64,000 nt of DNA, from assembly GCA_045604985.1 (NCBI GenBank), contig JAZUPD010000087.1:1-64000 (forward strand), read 5' to 3'. The position numbers and the translations under genes are program-made. Shown piece after piece: positions 1-6,677 of the stretch (position 1 is its first letter; each line of letters begins with the position of its first letter). This DNA comes from SIG710 sp045604985 (GTDB taxonomy: Bacteria > Bacillota > Clostridia > Oscillospirales > CAG-272). The notes below the pieces were generated by a model. It saw only the letters and a list, made by a program, of their open reading frames with translations, was not told the DNA's origin and did not search any database.

Positions 1-513
1 CCTGTCCGAAAGATAATTGATATCTTCAAATATCTCTCCCTTGTTCCTTCCGTCAAGATTTTTAGCATAAAGCGGTACATAGCCATAAAGGACATTAAGC
101 TCCCCGTCCTCATATCTGTATATATCCTTTTCGTCTATCAAATAAAGAAAACCGTGGCAAATAAAAAGCTCTGCCTTACCCGTAGTAGTTTCTAGATCAC
201 CGATGATGCTGAACACACCATTCTTAGGATCTGCTTCATATAACTTATTCTCACATACGAAAAACACCATCTCCTCGCCGTCAAGAACTGTGCTTAGGAA
301 AGCTCTCGGCTCACTCGGAAGAGTGAGAAGCGGGGCAAATCCCTCTCTTTTTTCGAGAGTACCGTCCGGAAGAATTCTGAAATTGCATATATCAATAGCA
401 CTGCGACTTACCTTTTCACCGTCCTGCCCATTTTTTGAACCTGCGTGGCAGATACCTCCAAAATTTCTTATCCGTTCTACCCCAAGCGTTCCCTTAAAAT
501 CAGCTTTCGCCAT
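1..513 (-). CDS. phage structural protein, partial (P22 gp10-like connector/tail candidate)
   Basis: An open frame of 171 codons runs off the left edge, so the C-terminus is missing. The start is an ATG at 511-513 behind an AAGGAGG ribosome site. Near residues 44-60 there is a stretch with the motif NFRILPDGTLEKREGF. That pattern (an Asn, a short strand, 'G.L.KR.G') is common at the start of phage head-tail stabilisation and tail-connector proteins with beta-propeller folds. The rest looks beta-rich, with aromatic repeats such as 'LFICHGFLYLID' and 'DIYRYEDGELNVLYG' that fit propeller blades. It lies 47 bp downstream of the large terminase gene on the same strand, so it belongs to the same packaging/virion module. 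The gp10-like assignment is inferred from this pattern only. That it is a coding virion-module gene is fairly secure. Confidence 0.6.
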   Translation of the reverse strand, partial: MAKADFKGTLGVERIRNFGGICHAGSKNGQDGEKVSRSAIDICNFRILPDGTLEKREGFAPLLTLPSEPRAFLSTVLDGEEMVFFVCENKLYEADPKNGVFSIIGDLETTTGKAELFICHGFLYLIDEKDIYRYEDGELNVLYGYVPLYAKNLDGRNKGEIFEDINYLSDR

Positions 514-560
514 AAAAAAACCTCCTTTTTAATCGTTCCAAAAATATTGCAAAGCAAAGA

Positions 561-1865
561 TCAATCAAAAATATTTCTCTTTTTTCTCTCAAAGTTGAAT
601 TCACATCTTTTTTCTATTCCCATAATAGGGAGTCGGCTCATAACGGCATACCTAAGTGCCTCAGGAGCATGAGTTATCTCATGGGGATCACTCGATGCAT
701 CCTCCGTCCCGTTCTTATCAAAAAGAAGTGCGGGAAGACATCTAATAAGCTCCGTGCATCCGTCGGAAATTTTCAGCATACCCTCATTTTTTGCACTAAG
801 CATATTGCGTAGCACTCTCCAGCCGGGAATTCTGCGGTTATCTGCCTTTACCATAGGTGGCATTCCAGCATTTCTGCTCATTATCTCAAATCCACTCACA
901 CCGCTATCCTGCCTTCTGTTCCAAAGATCGGGGGACGCAACGGCATATTCCGCGCGCTTCTCTGTGTCAAAGGCGGCGATAGCCTCGGCGGCATGGGAAA
1001 GAGTCAAACCGCTTAGACAAAGCTCCCTTAGAGCATAAATATTACCCTCCCTGTCATAGCCCATAAAAAGTGCAGCGAGCATATCAAGCCCGTAATCAAG
1101 AGCGATAAAATACCGCATCTCTATTTTTTCAACATCAGAAGATTTGATAACATGAATTTTCGGGTCAAATTCAGGGAAAAACTGCCCCTCAAAGATATCC
1201 CATCTTCCATATAGCCAAGCCGCACGCAGCTTTTCGGGCAGTGCCTCGAGTTGCCTTACATAATCGGGATCTGCCCTCATCAGCGATGGATTGTCATAGA
1301 CCAGAGCGCTTATGAAATTATAATCCTCTGCACGCTCTCCGTCTCTGTAAATTCTGTCAACAAAAAGCCGCTTGACCCAAAAATGACCGATGCCGCCGGG
1401 ATTGCAGGTAAGATACATTCTTCTGGGAAAATCTTTCACACCGCGCAGACAAGCCGAAAGTGTTTTAAACTGAAATTCGCTCAGCTGCGTTGCTTCGTCT
1501 ATGGCGATGATGTCAAATTCTCTTCCCTGGTATCTGAGTGTATCACGGTCGTTTGAGCAGTGCCCCAGCTTAATTGTTGATCCGCAATAAAAGGAAAGCG
1601 TTTTTTCACCCTCATTGTAGCTGATGAGCGGTCCATATTCTCTGAGAAAGGGCTTAACATGGTTATCTGCAAGCTCGTCATAGGATCTTCTTACGATAAG
1701 GCATTTTATGCCCGGATATCGCAAGCACAAGCCCACGAGCTTGCGTCTCAACGCCCATGATTTACCTCCGCCTCTTGCACCGCCGTAAGCGGTGTATCTT
1801 GCTTCGGAATCAAAAAATAACTGCTGTTTTTTGTTTGGAACGCCTTCAATCGCGACTTTTTTCAT
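561..1865 (-). CDS. terL: phage terminase large subunit
   Basis: This is the 434-residue motor ATPase and nuclease that cuts and packages phage DNA into proheads. A Walker A motif (GGARGGGKS, residues 28-36) follows the N-terminus. A Walker B with the catalytic acid (IIAIDEATQ) lies near residue 120, and an 'LTCNPGG' coupling-type motif near 150. The C-terminal half carries RNase H-like nuclease signatures: 'FIALDYGLD' near 255 and 'VASPDLW' near 307. The length is normal for the Terminase_3/6 (PBSX-like) group. Its ATG overlaps the stop of the small terminase gene (TAATG), so the two are translationally coupled. No portal gene follows directly; the next gene looks like a connector or tail protein instead. 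The gene is intact, so it may belong to a functional prophage or to a remnant reaching beyond the left edge. Confidence 0.9.
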   Translation of the reverse strand: MKKVAIEGVPNKKQQLFFDSEARYTAYGGARGGGKSWALRRKLVGLCLRYPGIKCLIVRRSYDELADNHVKPFLREYGPLISYNEGEKTLSFYCGSTIKLGHCSNDRDTLRYQGREFDIIAIDEATQLSEFQFKTLSACLRGVKDFPRRMYLTCNPGGIGHFWVKRLFVDRIYRDGERAEDYNFISALVYDNPSLMRADPDYVRQLEALPEKLRAAWLYGRWDIFEGQFFPEFDPKIHVIKSSDVEKIEMRYFIALDYGLDMLAALFMGYDREGNIYALRELCLSGLTLSHAAEAIAAFDTEKRAEYAVASPDLWNRRQDSGVSGFEIMSRNAGMPPMVKADNRRIPGWRVLRNMLSAKNEGMLKISDGCTELIRCLPALLFDKNGTEDASSDPHEITHAPEALRYAVMSRLPIMGIEKRCEFNFERKKRNIFD

Positions 1866-2221
1866 TATTTACCATCCTTTAAAATGTCATGCTCGAAATA
1901 TACAGTAACCGGCTCATCCTCACTTCTCTTCTCATCACCATAACCCAGTCTCCTTTTCATATAAGAGCCCACAAGAGTTACGGCAACATCGGAATTGAGT
2001 GCTTCATCCTCGAAAACCGAGCAAAGTGCATCAAATTCATGGGGGAATTTTTTGCCAAGCTCATCAAGATCGTTCTGACCCATATGACAAAATCTGCAAA
2101 ATCCCGCCATATTGGGAAATTTATCCTCCTCACCGCAATGGGCAATATATAGCTCAGCCACCTCCAGAAGGTTTCCTTTTTTGAGTTTTTTCCTGATATC
2201 AATATTTTCGCTATCCGCCAT
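1865..2221 (-). CDS. phage terminase small subunit-like protein
   Basis: This 118-residue protein is encoded directly upstream of terL and overlaps its start by one base (TAATG). Position and size fit the small terminase, which recognises the packaging site and loads the large subunit. The N-terminus is charged and helical (IRKKLKKGNLLEVAEL). The middle holds a Cys/His-containing segment (FCRFCHMGQNDLDEL) like the helix-turn-helix region of such proteins. The acidic C-terminal tail (VTVYFEHDILKD) resembles tails that contact the large subunit. The start is an ATG at 2219-2221 behind GGAAGGG. An ATG four bases upstream reads only four codons and is rejected. The function is inferred mainly from context, since sequence conservation of small terminases is weak. 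No strong promoter was found on this strand before the divergent PPTase gene. Confidence 0.65.
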   Translation of the reverse strand: MADSENIDIRKKLKKGNLLEVAELYIAHCGEEDKFPNMAGFCRFCHMGQNDLDELGKKFPHEFDALCSVFEDEALNSDVAVTLVGSYMKRRLGYGDEKRSEDEPVTVYFEHDILKDGK

Positions 2222-2342
2222 TCATAAAATCACCCTTCCTTTCGGTATAGAAATATTTTCGCATTTCTGCTTTGCAAAAAGATTTTAGCAAAAAACACCG
2301 TTCCAAAAAGTATCCTGTAGTACTATACCATACCAAATCATC

Positions 2343-2371
2343 TTGAAAAATCTCGCAAAATAAGGTATAAT
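2343..2371 (+). promoter_or_regulatory. SigA-type promoter for the PPTase gene
   Basis: TTGAAA at 2343-2348 and TATAAT at 2366-2371 are separated by 17 bp. The likely start of transcription lies just before the GGGGGGAG ribosome site at 2381-2388. Confidence 0.8.
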
Positions 2372-2393
2372 ATAAAAAAAGGGGGGAGTTTTT

Positions 2394-3017
2394 TTGATAA
2401 AGACAGAATTTGCACTTGTTCCGAATGAAATAACCGAAACCGATATAAAAAATAAAGCGGAGAGTATCCCCGCTTCGATCATGAAAAATAATGCAGATTA
2501 TATTGAGTTGCTTCTGAACAAAAAGCACCGCCCGTCTGCCTATAAAAGTCTCGCAGCTATCTACCTTCTCGGCTCGTTTACAGAGGAGCTGGGCATCTTC
2601 CCCACCATTGCAAAAACAGATAAAGGAAAACCATATTTTACCGATATTCCTTATATAGATTTCAGTATTTCACATTCCGAAAGCCTTGTGGCTTGCTCCA
2701 TATGCATCTCTAAGGAGCAAAAGCCGATGATAGGCGTAGACTGCGAAACATTATATAAAAAAGACCCCATGCAAATAGCTGAAAGATTTTTTACCGAAAA
2801 AGAAAAAGAGATTATTTTATCATCCGACGATAAAGAAAAAACATTTACAGTCCTTTGGACAAAAAAAGAAGCCTATCTTAAGCTTCTCGGAAAAGGAATT
2901 TCCGTCCCTCTTTCGTCATTTTGCGTGGAGTCTCTCCCCTATCATTTTGAGACATACGAAATAATGGATAATATTTTTACAATTTGCTCAAAAAAAAGTT
3001 TCTTTAGTGCTTGTTAA
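2394..3017 (+). CDS. 4'-phosphopantetheinyl transferase, Sfp-type
   Basis: The 207-residue enzyme should transfer the phosphopantetheine arm of coenzyme A to a Ser on an acyl or peptidyl carrier protein. Family signatures are in order: 'FSISHSESLV' near residue 83, the Mg-binding 'IGVDCE' near 110, 'RFFTEKEKEII' near 130 and 'WTKKEAYLKLLGKG' near 160. The length and internal two-lobe layout fit the Sfp superfamily rather than the ~120-residue AcpS. The start is a TTG at 2394 with a strong ribosome site (GGGGGGAG) five bases away and a clear promoter upstream; no ATG is placed as well. No polyketide or non-ribosomal peptide genes are nearby, so the carrier protein is unknown and could be the fatty-acid ACP. 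The coaE gene at 42166, which makes the CoA donor, is not linked. Confidence 0.85.
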   Translation: MIKTEFALVPNEITETDIKNKAESIPASIMKNNADYIELLLNKKHRPSAYKSLAAIYLLGSFTEELGIFPTIAKTDKGKPYFTDIPYIDFSISHSESLVACSICISKEQKPMIGVDCETLYKKDPMQIAERFFTEKEKEIILSSDDKEKTFTVLWTKKEAYLKLLGKGISVPLSSFCVESLPYHFETYEIMDNIFTICSKKSFFSAC

Positions 3018-3020
3018 CTG

Positions 3021-3049
3021 TTGACATTCGGATTGAATTATGTTACAAT
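3021..3049 (+). promoter_or_regulatory. SigA-type promoter for the DUF1538 operon
   Basis: TTGACA at 3021-3026 and TACAAT at 3044-3049 are 17 bp apart, with a TG just before the -10. The -35 begins four bases after the PPTase stop codon. The predicted transcript starts near 3056, which excludes upstream start codons for the next gene. Confidence 0.8.
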
Positions 3050-3082
3050 CACTATGATGTTCAACTAAATGGAGGCACAGCC

Positions 3083-4603
3083 TTGAATCCAAAATTTAAA
3101 GAAAAAACAATGGAATCTCTATCCGCAGTTCTTCCCATATCAGCAATAGTGCTGGTTATCAGCATTATCATCGTTCCGATGGAGCTTGGAAGCGTCTCGC
3201 TCTTTACGGTGGGTACTGTTATGCTGATAATTGGCATGGGCTTTTTTCAGCTTGGTGCTGAAATTGCCATGACCCCTATAGGAGAAGGTATCGGAGTTCA
3301 GATTTCAAAAACGAGAAAGATCTTTCTCGTCATAATAATAGGCTTTATTATGGGTGCGATAATAACCATCTCGGAGCCAGACCTTGCTGTACTTGCAGAA
3401 CAGGTCCCCTCAGTTCCAAATCTTGTGCTGATACTCACGGTAGCTGTCGGTGTAGGTATCTTCCTTGCCGTTGCGATCCTTCGTATCAGATTTCAGATAG
3501 ACCTTTCAAAGCTTCTTATCTTTCTCTATGCACTTCTCATAGTTACGTCTTTTTTCGTACCCGAAGATTTTCTCGCAGTTGCATTTGACTCGGGCGGAGT
3601 TACAACAGGACCTATGACAGTTCCCTTTATTATGGCACTTGGTGTTGGTCTTGCATCTATCCGAAGCGATAAAAACTCGGCTAGCGACAGTTTTGGTCTA
3701 GTTGCTCTTTCAAGCGTTGGTCCTATACTTGCCGTACTTATTCTCGGATGCTTCTTTAAGCCCACAGAGGCACTTTATTCAGGTGTGGGTATTGAAAATG
3801 TTGTCACAACGCAGGACGTTGCAAAAGTCTTTATTTTAGGAATACCAAAATATGCACAGGAGGTTCTTATCTCTCTTCTTCCCATCATTGCGGTATTCGT
3901 ACTTTTACAGCTTATCACAAAAAGATATCAGAAAAGACAGATCAAAAGAATAGCTGTCGGACTTATTTATACATACGTAGGACTTGTTCTTTTCCTTTGC
4001 GGAGTAAATATCGGATTTGCTCCCATTGGTTCTTTTCTTGGCAATGAGCTTGCATCGCTTAAACACAACTGGATACTCATTCCCCTCGGCATGCTTATAG
4101 GTTATTTCATTGTAAAGGCAGAGCCTGCAATTCAGGTCCTTAACCATCAAGTCGAAAATGTCACCGACGGTGCTATCTCTGTAAAAGCCATGAATCGTGC
4201 AATGTCCATTGGTGTTGCGGTAAGTGTCGGTCTCGCCATGCTTCGCGTGCTTGCTAAAATTCCGATAGAATGGATAATCATCCCCGAATATGTCATTGCT
4301 CTTGTAATGTCAAGATTCGTCCCGAAAATGTTCGTTGGTATTGCCTTTGATGCTGGCGGAGTTGCCAGCGGTCCAATGACCTCAACCTTTTTGCTTCCTC
4401 TTAGCATAGGCGCCTGCAATGCCCTTGGAGGGAATATTATGACAGACGCCTTCGGAGTTGTTGCCCTCGTTGCCTTAGCACCGCTCATTGCAATTCAAAC
4501 AATGGGAATTGTTTATAAGATCAAGTTGGTTAGAAGTGGCACAAAGATCACAGCCATTCCCAAAAATAGCGATGAAATCATTGATCTCGAGGAGGATTTT
4601 TAA
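3083..4603 (+). CDS. DUF1538 multi-pass membrane protein with internal duplication
   Basis: This 506-residue, very hydrophobic protein has about a dozen membrane segments. It is built of two related halves. The motif FDSGGVTTGPMT near residue 168 is echoed by FDAGGVASGPMT near 422. Each is followed by a matching '(S/T)D.FG(L/V)VAL' segment and a helix ending in a small-residue run. Such paired Gly-rich motifs inside membrane repeats are typical of transporters with pseudo-symmetric folds, but no substrate can be read from sequence, and the DUF1538 family is uncharacterised. The start chosen is TTG at 3083, seven bases after GGAGG (3071-3075) and downstream of the promoter. An earlier in-frame TTG at 3011 lies before the -35 element. 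The stop overlaps the ATG of a P-II-like gene (TAATG). A regulated channel or transporter is the inference; family membership is well supported. Confidence 0.85.
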   Translation: MNPKFKEKTMESLSAVLPISAIVLVISIIIVPMELGSVSLFTVGTVMLIIGMGFFQLGAEIAMTPIGEGIGVQISKTRKIFLVIIIGFIMGAIITISEPDLAVLAEQVPSVPNLVLILTVAVGVGIFLAVAILRIRFQIDLSKLLIFLYALLIVTSFFVPEDFLAVAFDSGGVTTGPMTVPFIMALGVGLASIRSDKNSASDSFGLVALSSVGPILAVLILGCFFKPTEALYSGVGIENVVTTQDVAKVFILGIPKYAQEVLISLLPIIAVFVLLQLITKRYQKRQIKRIAVGLIYTYVGLVLFLCGVNIGFAPIGSFLGNELASLKHNWILIPLGMLIGYFIVKAEPAIQVLNHQVENVTDGAISVKAMNRAMSIGVAVSVGLAMLRVLAKIPIEWIIIPEYVIALVMSRFVPKMFVGIAFDAGGVASGPMTSTFLLPLSIGACNALGGNIMTDAFGVVALVALAPLIAIQTMGIVYKIKLVRSGTKITAIPKNSDEIIDLEEDF

Positions 4604-5292
4604 TGGAAAACGAAAAAATGAAGCCCTCCTATCAGCTTTTAGTGCTTATAGCAACACCAAAGCTTGCAGATAAGGCAGCAGATCTCTTTTTACAAAGCTC
4701 GGTACCCTTGCAGTATAGAATAAATGCCGAGGGAACAGCACCAAGCGACATTATGGATATGTTAGGCCTCGGAAGCATAGATAAATGCGTTCTTGCAAGC
4801 ACCGTCGAAAAGCCGATTGGTGAAAAAATGCTCGGCAAGCTCCATTCACAGCTCAGGCTTGACACTGTAAATAGCGGTATCGCCTTTACTATGCCTCTCA
4901 CCGGAGCAAGCAATCTGCTCTTGCAGATAATAAACATGAGCACCGAAAGTATCTCCGAATCTGTCAGGAAGGAAAGATATATTATGACCGAAATAAAATA
5001 TTCGCTTGTAACGGCGATAGTAAACAGAGGCTTTAGCGGCGACGTTATGAAGGCTGCCAAAGAGGCAGGCGCAGGTGGCGGAACCGTTATGCACAGCAGA
5101 AGCATTGTTAATAAAGATGCACTGGGCGCAAAAGAGCTGAGCATCCCTGATGAGAAGGAAATCGTTTTGATAATAGCCGAGGGAGAAAGCAAGATCGCCA
5201 TTATGAAGGCAATAAGCGAAAGCTGTGGTATGTCAAGCGAGGCAAAGGGGCTTGTCATGTCTCTGCCGATCGACTCCGTTATGGGAATTTAA
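4603..5292 (+). CDS. double-domain P-II-like protein, partner of DUF1538
   Basis: The 229-residue soluble protein contains two ferredoxin-like P-II-type units. The first spans about residues 8-110. The second, about 125-229, begins 'YSLVTAIVNRGFSGDVMKA' and contains the 'AGAGGGTVMHSRS' stretch typical of P-II-like proteins at the T-loop/nucleotide site. Canonical GlnB/GlnK proteins are single-domain trimers of about 112 residues that sense ADP, ATP and 2-oxoglutarate and bind partners such as the ammonium channel AmtB. Here a fused pair is encoded one base out of step with a membrane protein gene (TAATG overlap), which strongly suggests the two products interact. The Tyr uridylylation site is not evident, so classical nitrogen control is not implied. 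The likely role is nucleotide- or ion-responsive gating of the DUF1538 protein; this is inference. Confidence 0.8.
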   Translation: MENEKMKPSYQLLVLIATPKLADKAADLFLQSSVPLQYRINAEGTAPSDIMDMLGLGSIDKCVLASTVEKPIGEKMLGKLHSQLRLDTVNSGIAFTMPLTGASNLLLQIINMSTESISESVRKERYIMTEIKYSLVTAIVNRGFSGDVMKAAKEAGAGGGTVMHSRSIVNKDALGAKELSIPDEKEIVLIIAEGESKIAIMKAISESCGMSSEAKGLVMSLPIDSVMGI

Positions 5293-5340
5293 TTTATTTG
5301 ATTTTATTTACTCTTTGTCTTTACAAAATTTATTTACTGA

Positions 5341-5380
5341 AAAACAATGGTCTGCTTCAAAGGAAGCAGACCATTGTTTT
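5341..5380 (+). terminator. perfect 18-bp hairpin terminator, probably bidirectional
   Basis: Arms at 5341-5358 and 5363-5380 are exact inverted copies around an AAAG loop. The stem ends in A/T runs on both sides. It closes the DUF1538 operon and faces the end of rpmA. Confidence 0.85.
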
Positions 5381-5409
5381 ATCACTTTATAAAAAATAAG
5401 ATTGCAAAG

Positions 5410-5446
5410 AAAAAAACAAAAGGGCGTCCTCATCGGAACGCCCTTT
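5410..5446 (-). terminator. terminator of the rplU-prp-rpmA operon
   Basis: Arms AAAGGGCGT (5419-5427) and ACGCCCTTT (5438-5446) pair exactly. Read on the minus strand, the stem is followed by a T-rich run at 5410-5418. Confidence 0.85.
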
Positions 5447-5461
5447 GCCGAAAGAAAGCAA

Positions 5462-5740
5462 TCAGTCAGCGTAAACGCTTACCTGCTTCTTAGCTTTTGT
5501 CTTATGCTCAAACTTAACCTTACCGTCAATGAGAGCAAAGAGAGTATCATCCTTACCGATACCAACGTTGTTACCGGGATGTACTGCTGTACCTCTCTGT
5601 CTGATAATGATGTTGCCTGCCTTTACGGGCTGACCGTCGGACTTCTTAACACCAAGTCTCTTGGATTCGCTGTCACGACCGTTCTTTGTAGAACCAACAC
5701 CTTTTTTATGAGCAAAGAACTGTAAACTGAGTCTTAACAT
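5462..5740 (-). CDS. rpmA: 50S ribosomal protein L27 with cleavable N-terminal extension
   Basis: The 92-residue product is L27, whose N-terminus reaches the peptidyl-transferase centre. It begins MLRLSLQFF followed by AHKKGVGS. The first nine residues are the extension found in Firmicutes, which the protease Prp removes after the Phe-Phe pair to expose the mature N-terminus; that mechanism is established in Staphylococcus aureus. The conserved body (GRDSESKRLGVKKSDGQ, 'GNIIIRQRGT', 'HPGNNVGIGKDDTLFA') is complete. The start is the ATG at 5738-5740, seven bases after GGAGG. An in-frame ATG five codons earlier overlaps that ribosome site and is unlikely. Prp is encoded directly upstream, and a terminator follows. 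Confidence 0.97.
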   Translation of the reverse strand: MLRLSLQFFAHKKGVGSTKNGRDSESKRLGVKKSDGQPVKAGNIIIRQRGTAVHPGNNVGIGKDDTLFALIDGKVKFEHKTKAKKQVSVYAD

Positions 5741-5797
5741 TATTCCTACCTCCATAATTTTTGGTTTGCGGCTGTGCCGCCTCTTTAGAAAAACGAA

Positions 5798-6157
5798 TTA
5801 CTGATAGTCGATATCCTTTATGGATACATCGAGAAAATCGTAATACTCCTCAAGCATATCATTAAGCTGATAATAATATGCTGTAAAAATGCCCGAAACC
5901 GCATATTGCTTGCGCTCGTCGTCCTCAAATTGAGGAAGAGCCCCGCGGCATCTTACGCGAATATTCGTGGTCACCTCGTCGATCTCATATTCAACATCCG
6001 AAGCATAGGCAATTTCTATGGAGTTGATGATAAGCATAGTCATTGCGGAAAGAGCGGCACAGAGAATATCATTCCCTTCCTCGCCAAATCCCGTGTGACC
6101 CTGTTCTTCGAAGCCGTAGAAAACTCCGCCGCTCCGATAAAAAACGATTTTCGTCAT
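5798..6157 (-). CDS. prp: ribosomal-processing cysteine protease Prp
   Basis: This 119-residue protein is the small cysteine protease that trims the N-terminal extension of L27. The catalytic pair is visible: His21 in 'EQGHTGFGEEG' and Cys33 in 'NDILCAALSAM'. Spacing and length match the S. aureus enzyme. The acidic middle and 'YAVSGIFTAYYYQLNDM' helix are also family features. The gene lies between rplU (12 bp upstream) and rpmA (57 bp downstream), the standard Firmicute order (formerly called ysxB). This couples the protease with its substrate in one transcript. The ribosome site is weak (AGG), suggesting lower expression than the two ribosomal proteins. Confidence 0.95.
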   Translation of the reverse strand: MTKIVFYRSGGVFYGFEEQGHTGFGEEGNDILCAALSAMTMLIINSIEIAYASDVEYEIDEVTTNIRVRCRGALPQFEDDERKQYAVSGIFTAYYYQLNDMLEEYYDFLDVSIKDIDYQ

Positions 6158-6169
6158 AACAGAAACCTA

Positions 6170-6481
6170 TTAGCCGCAGATCTTTGTGATCTGTACCTTT
6201 GTATAGGGCTGTCTGTGACCGATCTTCTTCTTCTCGTTCTTCTTAGCCTTGTACTTCATAACGTAGATTTTCTTAGCCTTACCGTTCTTAACAACGGTTG
6301 CCTCGACCTTTGCGCCCTCAACTGTGGGAGCTCCTACCTTGAAGCCTTCTCCGGTAGATAATGCCATTACCTGATCAAATGTAACAGTCTCGCCTTCGTT
6401 AACGTCGAGTTTCTCAACGAAAATGATATCGCCCTCGTTAACCTTGTACTGCTTTCCGCCGGTCTGAATAACTGCAAACAC
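6170..6481 (-). CDS. rplU: 50S ribosomal protein L21
   Basis: The 103-residue product begins MFAVIQTGGKQYKV, the usual L21 start, and ends with 'HRQPYTKVQITKI'. L21 binds 23S rRNA in the large subunit. The start is a GTG at 6479-6481 behind GAGAGGTG; a longer in-frame extension exists but has no counterpart in the family. It is the first gene of the rplU-prp-rpmA operon. A SigA promoter lies 90 bp upstream. The roughly 80-nt leader between promoter and GTG is where Firmicutes often carry an autoregulatory L21 leader RNA. A leader of the right size is seen, but its fold was not verified. Confidence 0.96.
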   Translation of the reverse strand: MFAVIQTGGKQYKVNEGDIIFVEKLDVNEGETVTFDQVMALSTGEGFKVGAPTVEGAKVEATVVKNGKAKKIYVMKYKAKKNEKKKIGHRQPYTKVQITKICG

Positions 6482-6570
6482 GAAAAGCACCTCTCTTTCT
6501 TTTCTAGACTCGCTAATGAAGGCGATGCAAAAAAGCATACTTTTAAAGCCCCCAAATTATGCGGCTCTCT

Positions 6571-6599
6571 ATTATAACATTATTTTCCCTCTTTGTCAA
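6571..6599 (-). promoter_or_regulatory. SigA promoter of rplU-prp-rpmA
   Basis: On the minus strand TTGACA (6594-6599) and TATAAT (6571-6576) are 17 bp apart. The transcript would start near 6563, leaving an ~80-nt leader before rplU that could hold an L21-type leader structure. Confidence 0.85.
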
Positions 6600-6628
6600 T
6601 AGTTTTTCGCCATTTTTTTAATTTTCAT

Positions 6629-6663
6629 AAAAAAGACTGAGCCAAAAAGCTTTTGACTCAGTC
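6629..6663 (-). terminator. terminator of gpmI
   Basis: GACTGAG (6635-6641) pairs with CTCAGTC (6657-6663), with further inner A/T pairs. A T-run follows on the minus strand at 6629-6634. It resembles the hairpin at 16830-16854. Confidence 0.85.
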
Positions 6664-6677
6664 CATATAAGAAATTT

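Noticed and set aside
3011..3082. 24-residue N-terminal extension of the DUF1538 protein
   Set aside because: It would begin upstream of the -35 box at 3021, so it would not be in the transcript. TTG 3083 has a perfect ribosome site.
4632..5258. 208-codon minus-strand frame opposite the P-II-like gene
   Set aside because: Shadow frame; the plus-strand protein has clear P-II-like motifs and operon context.
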